Of a stretch of 12,240 bases of DNA, positions 7,437-12,240 are shown in pieces (within the stretch, counting starts at the first letter, position 1; each line of letters opens with the position of its first letter). Below the pieces are notes generated by a model that worked only from the letters and a program-made list of their open reading frames with translations, searched no databases and was not told the origin of the DNA. The stretch is taken from assembly GCA_017436135.1 (NCBI GenBank), contig JAFSDQ010000026.1, positions 1 to 12,240 on the forward strand, in the 5' to 3' direction. The position numbers and the translations under genes were made by a program. Source of the stretch: Clostridia bacterium (GTDB lineage: Bacteria; Bacillota_A; Clostridia; Monoglobales; Monoglobaceae).

Positions 7437-9281
7437 TTATAGCATCTTTATATTACTTTTTATTCTCTCTGCTATTTTTTTCGGGGACATGGAATACTTG
7501 TCCTTAATCTGCTCAACACTTCCCTGGGGAACAGGCTCGTCAGGATAAGCAAACTGTAAAACACGGTTTCCCAGAAGCACCTGAAGCTGCTGTCCAAAGC
7601 CGCCTTTTTCCGTACCATCCTCAATGGAAACAATCATTTTTTTATTTTGGGCATTTTCCCTCATAAACTCTTCGTCAATGGGTTTTATACATCTTACGTC
7701 TGCAACGGCCGCCGATATGCCGTCCTTCTCCAATATTTCTGCTGCAGCCAGAGCATCATATACACATATTCCCACCGCGGCAATAAGTATATCATGTCCT
7801 TCTTTTAAAAGCCGTGACTTTCTCACATCTGTTGCCTCTGCTTCTATCTCCTGAACGCTCCCTCTCGGGTATCTTATTGCAACAGGTCCCTCTCCTTTGT
7901 TTATGGCAAAGTCCAGCATAAGCTCAAAATCTTTCTTATTTGAAGGGGATAAAATCGTCATATAAGGAATCATACTCATATATGCTATATCATACATCCC
8001 CTGATGGGTTTCTCCGTCACTGCCCACAATGCCGCATCTGTCAATGCAAAATACAACATGAAGCTTCATCAAAGAAACATCGTGTATTATCTGGTCATAC
8101 GCTCTTTGTAAAAAAGTGGAATATATTGCAACAACAGGCACCATTTTATCAAGAGCAAGCCCCGCCGAAAAGGTAACAGCATGCTGTTCCGAAATTGCCA
8201 CATCAAAAAATCTGTCGGGAAATCTTTTTGCAAAATCCGTCAAGCCTGTACCTGCAGGCATTGCCGCAGTAATTGCAACAACATTTTGTTTTTTTTCTGC
8301 TATATTGCAAAGGGTTTCTCCAAAATAATCCGACCAGCTCTGACTTGCTTTCCCTAAAGGCATACCTGTCTTTCCGTCAAAGCTCTGTACCCCGTGAAAA
8401 TAATCAGGACTTTTTTCCGCAGGCAGATAGCCTTTTCCCTTTTTTGTATTTATATGAACCAAAACAGGCTCCCTGACTTCCTTTGCCCGCTTTAATACTG
8501 TCTGGATATCATGTATGTTATGTCCATCAACAGGTCCCAGATATTTAAACCCAAGGTCTTCAAACACGCTGCACGGAAGCAATAAATTTCTTGTAATCTT
8601 CTTTAACCTCTTCATAACCTTTTTAAGAGGTCCGCCAATTACAGGAAGCCTGTCGAGAGCAGATTTTACATCGTTTTTCAATCTGAAATATTTTTGTGTA
8701 TTTCTTATTTTTTTCAGCTTTTTGGAAAGCCCTCCCACATTCTGGGATATAGACATTCCGTTATCATTTAGTATAACTATCACAGGAAGCCGTGTACTGC
8801 CTGCATGATTTAATGCCTCATAAGCAACTCCGCCTGTTATTGCTCCGTCACCTATAACTGCCACACAGCTTGCAGACGAGCCCTTAATTTTCTCCGCCGC
8901 AGCATAGCCTGTTGCCGCAGAAACAGAGGTGGAGCTATGCCCCGAATTAAAGGCATCTGCAGGGCTTTCGTCAATTTTAGGAAAGCCCGACAACCCGTCC
9001 ATTTGCCGCAAGGTATCAAATCTGTCTCCTCTGCCTGTCAGAATTTTATATACATAGGACTGATGTCCCACATCCCATATTATTCTGTCTGTGTATGGTT
9101 CAAATTCAAGGCAGAGAGCAAGGGTAAGCTCTACAACACCGAGGTTTGCTGCAAGATGTCCTCCTGTTTTAGAAACACTTTCCACAAGAAATTGACGCAG
9201 CTCTTTTGCAAGAGTTTTAAGCTCTTCATTATTCAATTTTTTTACATCCTGTGGTCCGTGTACGTTTTCAAGAATACTCAC
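7437..9281 (-). CDS. dxs: 1-deoxy-D-xylulose-5-phosphate synthase
   Basis: Thiamine-diphosphate enzyme that condenses pyruvate with glyceraldehyde 3-phosphate, the first step of the MEP route to isoprenoids. Length 614 is typical. Visible are the N-terminal GGHLAANLGVVELTLAL (40-56), the DVGHQSYVYKILTGR segment (70-84), the ThDP-binding GDGAITGG (144-151) with LNDN (171-174), VDGHN (251-255), the catalytic-type glutamate in AISEQHA (362-368), YSTFLQRAYDQ (387-397), and SDGETHQG (421-428). The start is GTG at 9281 with GAGG about 6 nt upstream. In many Firmicutes ispA and xseAB precede dxs; here a YesL-like membrane protein gene ends 21 nt upstream instead. Confidence 0.97.
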   Translation of the reverse strand: MSILENVHGPQDVKKLNNEELKTLAKELRQFLVESVSKTGGHLAANLGVVELTLALCLEFEPYTDRIIWDVGHQSYVYKILTGRGDRFDTLRQMDGLSGFPKIDESPADAFNSGHSSTSVSAATGYAAAEKIKGSSASCVAVIGDGAITGGVAYEALNHAGSTRLPVIVILNDNGMSISQNVGGLSKKLKKIRNTQKYFRLKNDVKSALDRLPVIGGPLKKVMKRLKKITRNLLLPCSVFEDLGFKYLGPVDGHNIHDIQTVLKRAKEVREPVLVHINTKKGKGYLPAEKSPDYFHGVQSFDGKTGMPLGKASQSWSDYFGETLCNIAEKKQNVVAITAAMPAGTGLTDFAKRFPDRFFDVAISEQHAVTFSAGLALDKMVPVVAIYSTFLQRAYDQIIHDVSLMKLHVVFCIDRCGIVGSDGETHQGMYDIAYMSMIPYMTILSPSNKKDFELMLDFAINKGEGPVAIRYPRGSVQEIEAEATDVRKSRLLKEGHDILIAAVGICVYDALAAAEILEKDGISAAVADVRCIKPIDEEFMRENAQNKKMIVSIEDGTEKGGFGQQLQVLLGNRVLQFAYPDEPVPQGSVEQIKDKYSMSPKKIAERIKSNIKML

Positions 9282-9302
9282 AGCTTCCCTCGCCTTTCAG
9301 AA

Positions 9303-10163
9303 TTATTCTTTTTTATCCTCTATCACATCAAGCATATATTTTTTCAGCTTTGGATATGCGTTAAAATTCACAAGATATGCTGAAAATCCTTGTAAAAACA
9401 CAAGTTCCAACAAATATATTATCACCAAAATAATCGGCATCTGCTTTCCGCAGAACAGAATTGTACAAACAGGCAAGCCAATATGAACAGCCATCAATAC
9501 AATCAATACAAACAAATTCGACGGAAGCTTGCCCATTGCAAAAATCAATGAGTTTTTATAAATATCCTTAAGGGGTAAATCAAATGTAATCATAATGGGA
9601 TAAATATAAAAATGCATCAGTGTATATACAAGAATAATTGCCCATACCACATATTTGAGAATTCCCAAAGAGCCCTCTGCCCCTGAATAAAAACTCAATG
9701 CGGCATTAAAAACAAAAATCATAATTAAATCTATGACAAACACAATGGTTGCCTGCTTAAAATTAGATTTTGCTTCGTCCTTAAAATCCGTCCAAACCCA
9801 GGCGTGCTCTTCCCTTGAATAGTTTCGCATAATATAAGATATACCTGCCGTAACAGGTCCTGCCCCCCAGGCTGCAATAAACAGATTTGTAAAGATAAGA
9901 CCGCCAACCAGCAATGCCGCTGACATACTTTCTTCGTCAGACATACCAAAGACCCCGGCAAGGTTTCCCACTACCGTAGTCGATGCTGTCATCAAGATCA
10001 AAAATATTGGTATAAGTACGATTGAATATATAAGATTTACCTGACCTATCTTCCAGAACTTTCTTGATAAAATTTCAAAAAACCTGAAAAAGCTCCTCTT
10101 TTTTGGAGCATCAGGGTCAACTCCCGGTCCCGGTTTGTCATAATGATGTGAGAAAAAACCCAT
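9303..10163 (-). CDS. YesL/DUF624-like integral membrane protein
   Basis: Integral membrane protein of 286 residues and unknown function. A hydrophilic N-terminus (1-40, with DKPGPGVDPDAPKKRSFFRFFE) is followed by about six hydrophobic segments near 43-60, 82-102, 137-158, 168-192, 213-237 and 242-265, and a charged tail. The stretch AAWGAGPVTAGISYIMRNYS (97-116), then WTDFKDEAKSNFKQA, resembles the signature of YesL/DUF624 proteins, where a G-P-x-T-A-G motif precedes an amphipathic segment. The ATG has AGGAG 6 nt upstream. YesL relatives are often near sugar transport genes, but nothing here points that way; the gene is simply embedded between a ComEA-like gene and dxs. Confidence 0.8.
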   Translation of the reverse strand: MGFFSHHYDKPGPGVDPDAPKKRSFFRFFEILSRKFWKIGQVNLIYSIVLIPIFLILMTASTTVVGNLAGVFGMSDEESMSAALLVGGLIFTNLFIAAWGAGPVTAGISYIMRNYSREEHAWVWTDFKDEAKSNFKQATIVFVIDLIMIFVFNAALSFYSGAEGSLGILKYVVWAIILVYTLMHFYIYPIMITFDLPLKDIYKNSLIFAMGKLPSNLFVLIVLMAVHIGLPVCTILFCGKQMPIILVIIYLLELVFLQGFSAYLVNFNAYPKLKKYMLDVIEDKKE

Positions 10164-10181
10164 TGTTATCTCCTGCCTTTG

Positions 10182-10574
10182 TCACTGATTTTCTATAGTT
10201 ATATACTTCTTTATCCTGTTGTACTTGCTCTCCCCTAATCCCTCTATCTCAAGAAGCTGGTCAAGGCTTGTAAATTCACCGATTTCCTCTCGCCGCTCCA
10301 CTATCCTCCTTGCAAGGGTTTCTCCTATTCCGTCAAGAAGAATAAGCTCGCTCTCTGTTGCAGTATTTATATTGATTTTATCGGTAATTTTCTCAACCTC
10401 TGCATCCTCTTGTTCTTCGGTTTTCGGCTCCTCTTTCAATGTATCAGAAGCAGGAACAGCATCTTTTATATCGTCTACCCTGTCAATTCTGTTTATAAGA
10501 TTTACTCCTATTAGATACAGGGAAACTATAATTATTACAACAGGTATAACAAAAAGCTTTTTATATCTTCCCAT
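10182..10574 (-). CDS. Short ComEA-like helix-hairpin-helix membrane-anchored protein
   Basis: 130 residues: an N-terminal membrane anchor (about 6-25, after MGRYKK), an acidic linker (about 38-65, rich in E, D and K), and a tandem helix-hairpin-helix DNA-binding domain (66-126). The domain begins ININTATESELILLDGIG (67-84), and the second hairpin is LEIEGLGESKYNRI (108-121). This is the C-terminal domain of ComEA, the surface DNA receptor of natural transformation. The SLBB domain usual in Gram-positive ComEA (~200 residues) is missing, so it may be a reduced ComEA or a DNA-binding protein with another role. No comEB or comEC is in the window. The ATG shares one base with the hisIE stop (TAATG), with a weak AAGG about 11 nt upstream. 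It is 18 nt before the YesL-like gene. Confidence 0.85.
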   Translation of the reverse strand: MGRYKKLFVIPVVIIIVSLYLIGVNLINRIDRVDDIKDAVPASDTLKEEPKTEEQEDAEVEKITDKININTATESELILLDGIGETLARRIVERREEIGEFTSLDQLLEIEGLGESKYNRIKKYITIENQ

Positions 10575-11224
10575 TATTTATTATACCTTGAACGAAGCTC
10601 TGCAAAAATATCATCCCATGTAAGACCCTGTTCTACAAGAACAACAGACAAATGATAAATAAGGTCTGCCGTTTCGTACTGAACCTCGGACTTCACATAG
10701 TTTTTAGATGCAATTATAACCTCTGCCGCTTCTTCTCCTACCTTTTTGAGCATCTTATCTATACCCTTTTCAAAGAGGTAGTTTGTATAAGAGCCCTCTT
10801 TGGGATTTTTTACCCTGTCAACAATGATATTGTAAACATCATACATAATTTTAGGATTATTCCCAAGCCCTGTAGGAATTTCAACAAGCTTGCCGTCTAC
10901 CACCTTGCGATAGAAGCAGGACGGATTGTTTGTGTGACAAGCCGCACCAATCTGTTCTATTTTAAGCACGATTGCATCTGCATCACAATCCACAAGAATT
11001 TCCTTTACGTGTTGAAGATGTCCCGAGTGAGCGCCCTTTTCCCAGAGCTCCTGACGGCTGCGGCTGAAATATGTTGCGTGACCGCTCTCAAGGGTCATTC
11101 TTATACTTTCCTCATTCATATAGGCAAGCATTAAAATCTCTCCGCTTACTGCGTCCTGGGCAACCGCAGGGATAAGCCCCTTTTCATCAAACTTAAGTTC
11201 CTTAATAAAATCTGCTGATATCAT
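10574..11224 (-). CDS. hisIE: Bifunctional phosphoribosyl-AMP cyclohydrolase / phosphoribosyl-ATP pyrophosphatase
   Basis: Carries out steps 2 and 3 of histidine synthesis: HisE hydrolyses phosphoribosyl-ATP to phosphoribosyl-AMP, HisI opens its adenine ring. The HisI domain covers about 1-115: MLAYMN (32-37), the Mg-binding DCDADA (79-84), and the Zn ligands in [11 protein letters not shown] (95-105; C96, C103). The HisE domain covers about 125-216, with [19 protein letters not shown] (152-170) and the metal-binding ETADLIYH (184-191). Length 216 is normal for the fusion. ATG with AAAGGA about 9 nt upstream. It follows hisA by 27 nt and shares one base with the ComEA-like gene. The usual hisF between hisA and hisI is not here. 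Confidence 0.97.
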   Translation of the reverse strand: MISADFIKELKFDEKGLIPAVAQDAVSGEILMLAYMNEESIRMTLESGHATYFSRSRQELWEKGAHSGHLQHVKEILVDCDADAIVLKIEQIGAACHTNNPSCFYRKVVDGKLVEIPTGLGNNPKIMYDVYNIIVDRVKNPKEGSYTNYLFEKGIDKMLKKVGEEAAEVIIASKNYVKSEVQYETADLIYHLSVVLVEQGLTWDDIFAELRSRYNK

Positions 11225-11251
11225 TATCTATCATCCTTTCAATCTTTTTTA

Positions 11252-11965
11252 TTATCTTGCAGCCGCAATTGCCTCTTCAAGTGATATTCTGTCTGTATAG
11301 AGGGCTTTTCCGATTATGGCACCCTCAACACCTACACCCTTGAGTGCAACAACATCCTCCAAAGAGGTAACGCCACCCGATGCAATTATGTTTGTTTTAA
11401 CAGAGGAAACCATTTCCTCCATCGCTCCAAGGTTTGGACCCTTTAACATACCGTCTGTTGCAATATCTGTGTAAATTATATACTCTACACCGATTTTCTC
11501 CATGCTCATCGCCAGCTCCAGGGCAGAGGTACGGCTGACTTCCTCCCATCCGTTTACCGCCACCATTGAGTCCTTTGCATCAATCCCTACGGCAATTCTG
11601 CTGCCGTATTTTAAAACAGCTTTTTCCACAAATTCCGGAGAATTGAGTGCTGATGTTCCGATTATAACACGCTGAACCCCCCCGTTTAGGTACTTTTCAA
11701 CCGCTTCCATGGTCCTTATTCCGCCGCCTACCTCAATTGGAACATCCAATGCTTTTGCAATCCCTGAAATTAGGTCAAAGTTAGGCATTGTACCGCTCTT
11801 GGCACCATCCAGGTCCACAATATGAATAAACTCGCCACCCATATTCTGCCAGCGAAGAGCTACCTCAATGGGGTCGTCTGCAAACTTTGTTTTTTGGGAA
11901 TAATCTCCCTGAACAAGTCTTACACAAGCTCCGTCTATAATATCTATTGCAGGATAAATCCTCAT
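11252..11965 (-). CDS. hisA: HisA, ProFAR isomerase of histidine biosynthesis
   Basis: TIM-barrel enzyme that converts ProFAR to PRFAR, step 4 of histidine synthesis. The full name is 1-(5-phosphoribosyl)-5-[(5-phosphoribosylamino)methylideneamino]imidazole-4-carboxamide isomerase. The 237 residues match the family (~240). Visible motifs: YPAIDIIDGACVRLVQGDY (4-22) with catalytic D8, HIVDLDGA (48-55), EVGGGIR (78-84), GIDAKD (127-132) with the second catalytic D129, TDIATDGML (166-174) and ASGGV (195-199). Start: ATG at 11965 has GGAG at 11975-11972, 6 nt away. The frame stays open to an ATG at 12076, but those 37 extra residues look unlike HisA and lie on the structured RNA region; another ATG at 11977 overlaps the ribosome binding site. 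First gene of the long array. Confidence 0.96.
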   Translation of the reverse strand: MRIYPAIDIIDGACVRLVQGDYSQKTKFADDPIEVALRWQNMGGEFIHIVDLDGAKSGTMPNFDLISGIAKALDVPIEVGGGIRTMEAVEKYLNGGVQRVIIGTSALNSPEFVEKAVLKYGSRIAVGIDAKDSMVAVNGWEEVSRTSALELAMSMEKIGVEYIIYTDIATDGMLKGPNLGAMEEMVSSVKTNIIASGGVTSLEDVVALKGVGVEGAIIGKALYTDRISLEEAIAAAR

Positions 11966-11970
11966 AATAA

Positions 11971-11975
11971 TCTCC
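11971..11975 (-). promoter_or_regulatory. hisA ribosome binding site
   Basis: GGAGA on the minus strand (11975-11971) sits 5 nt before the ATG at 11965. It decides the start codon. It is only 5 bases from the last stem of the upstream structured RNA (11981-11996), so folding of that stem could affect ribosome access; this effect is inference. Confidence 0.8.
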
Positions 11976-11980
11976 ATTCC

Positions 11981-12214
11981 GCCGCTCTGCGTCGGCACAA
12001 ATAGTAATGAATTTTCTCTTATCCGCAGAGCAAGGAATGATAAGAGATTATTTCGTCCATGTGCATTTCCGAGCATTTAGGGTGACAGAAGTTACCTGAA
12101 CCGCGATTTTCAATGGTTAATTTTCGCTTCTGCCACGTTAAAATACTCGGTAATCCGTCAGGATTACCTGCGTTTTTGCCTTGCATAAGCATAAAATTCC
12201 CTCTTTGAAAATTC
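11981..12214 (-). ncRNA. Candidate structured RNA upstream of hisA (class not identified)
   Basis: A non-coding stretch whose minus-strand transcript can form many nested helices. (1) A closing helix pairs 12214-12207 with 12016-12009 (8 bp). (2) A hairpin of 8 bp with a 4-nt loop lies at 12168-12149. (3) An arm pairs 12150-12141 with 12078-12069 (10 bp, one G-U). (4) Directly inside is a 10-bp helix, 12136-12127 with 12091-12082 (one G-U). (5) A hairpin of 9 bp pairs 12047-12039 with 12023-12015. (6) A small hairpin pairs 11996-11993 with 11984-11981. The loop of (5) (12030-12024, CTCTGCG) is fully complementary to the loop of (6) (11991-11985, CGCAGAG), giving a 7-bp kissing pseudoknot. Helices (2) and (3) share two bases and helices (1) and (5) share two, as expected for stacked junctions. 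It could be a cis-acting leader of hisA or an independent RNA. raiA-type RNA is one known class of similar size to test; I cannot confirm it. The boundaries are approximate. Confidence 0.65.
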
Positions 12215-12240
12215 TTCGACCTTAAACCGATGAAATTTCG

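Noticed and set aside
6801..7442. Long plus-strand open frame antisense to tlyA (213 codons)
   Set aside because: It is a shadow of tlyA: cysteine- and aromatic-rich composition, no recognisable motif, and the opposite strand encodes a well conserved enzyme.
9282..9302. OLE RNA, known from dxs/tlyA neighbourhoods in some extremophilic Firmicutes
   Set aside because: OLE is about 600 nt, and no gap near dxs or tlyA here exceeds 30 nt.
11966..12076. N-terminal extension of 37 residues on HisA, starting from the ATG at 12076
   Set aside because: The extra residues do not resemble HisA, the ATG at 11965 has a well placed GGAG, and the extension lies on helices of the candidate RNA.
12078..12110. 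T-box-like pieces on the plus strand (AGGGTG followed by GAACCGCG)
   Set aside because: The two pieces are separated by 13 bases, the direction points away from hisA, and there is no specifier stem or following terminator/antiterminator. Read as minus-strand RNA these bases form parts of other helices.
12149..12175. 8-bp hairpin followed by TTTTT on the plus strand, as an intrinsic terminator
   Set aside because: The T-run starts four or more bases after the stem and there is no plus-strand gene to end; the hairpin fits better as part of the minus-strand RNA.

Overview
This 12.2 kb window carries genes only on the minus strand. It looks like a chromosomal core region of an anaerobic, endospore-forming Bacillota (class Clostridia). 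The grounds are a complete spoIIAA-spoIIAB-sigF sporulation operon, Shine-Dalgarno sequences of the AAGGAGG type, frequent GTG starts, AT-rich spacers, and the familiar Firmicutes linkage dxs-tlyA-nadK-recN. The genus cannot be fixed from the sequence alone. I see no insertion sequence, phage gene, CRISPR array, tRNA or rRNA.

In transcription order (right to left) the window begins with a roughly 235-nt intergenic stretch (about 11981-12214) that folds on paper into an elaborate RNA: a long-range closing helix, a two-part arm whose helices contain compensating G-U pairs, a short hairpin and a 7-bp kissing interaction. Its 3' end stops a few bases before the hisA ribosome binding site. I could not assign it to a known RNA class with confidence, and it is the most interesting object here.

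Ten tightly packed genes follow, from 11965 down to 1708, with gaps of 30 nt or less and two 1-nt overlaps. They are hisA and hisIE (histidine biosynthesis), a short membrane-anchored ComEA-like helix-hairpin-helix protein, a six-helix YesL/DUF624-like membrane protein, dxs (isoprenoid precursors), tlyA (rRNA 2'-O-methyltransferase family), nadK (NADP synthesis), recN (double-strand break repair), an RseC/SoxR-reducing-family membrane protein with a cysteine cluster, and an ABC-F ATPase (ribosome-associated family). A strong intrinsic terminator overlaps the end of the ABC-F gene. The block is probably one long housekeeping operon or a few overlapping transcripts. Two genes often present in such clusters are absent: hisF between hisA and hisIE, and argR between nadK and recN.

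The left end (109-1583) is the tricistronic spoIIA operon: the anti-anti-sigma factor SpoIIAA, the anti-sigma kinase SpoIIAB and the forespore sigma factor SigF. It has its own upstream gap with a possible promoter and a perfect 11-bp terminator hairpin after sigF. These three form the partner-switching module that turns on forespore transcription. The last ~69 bases (1-69) hold no gene that I can recognise.
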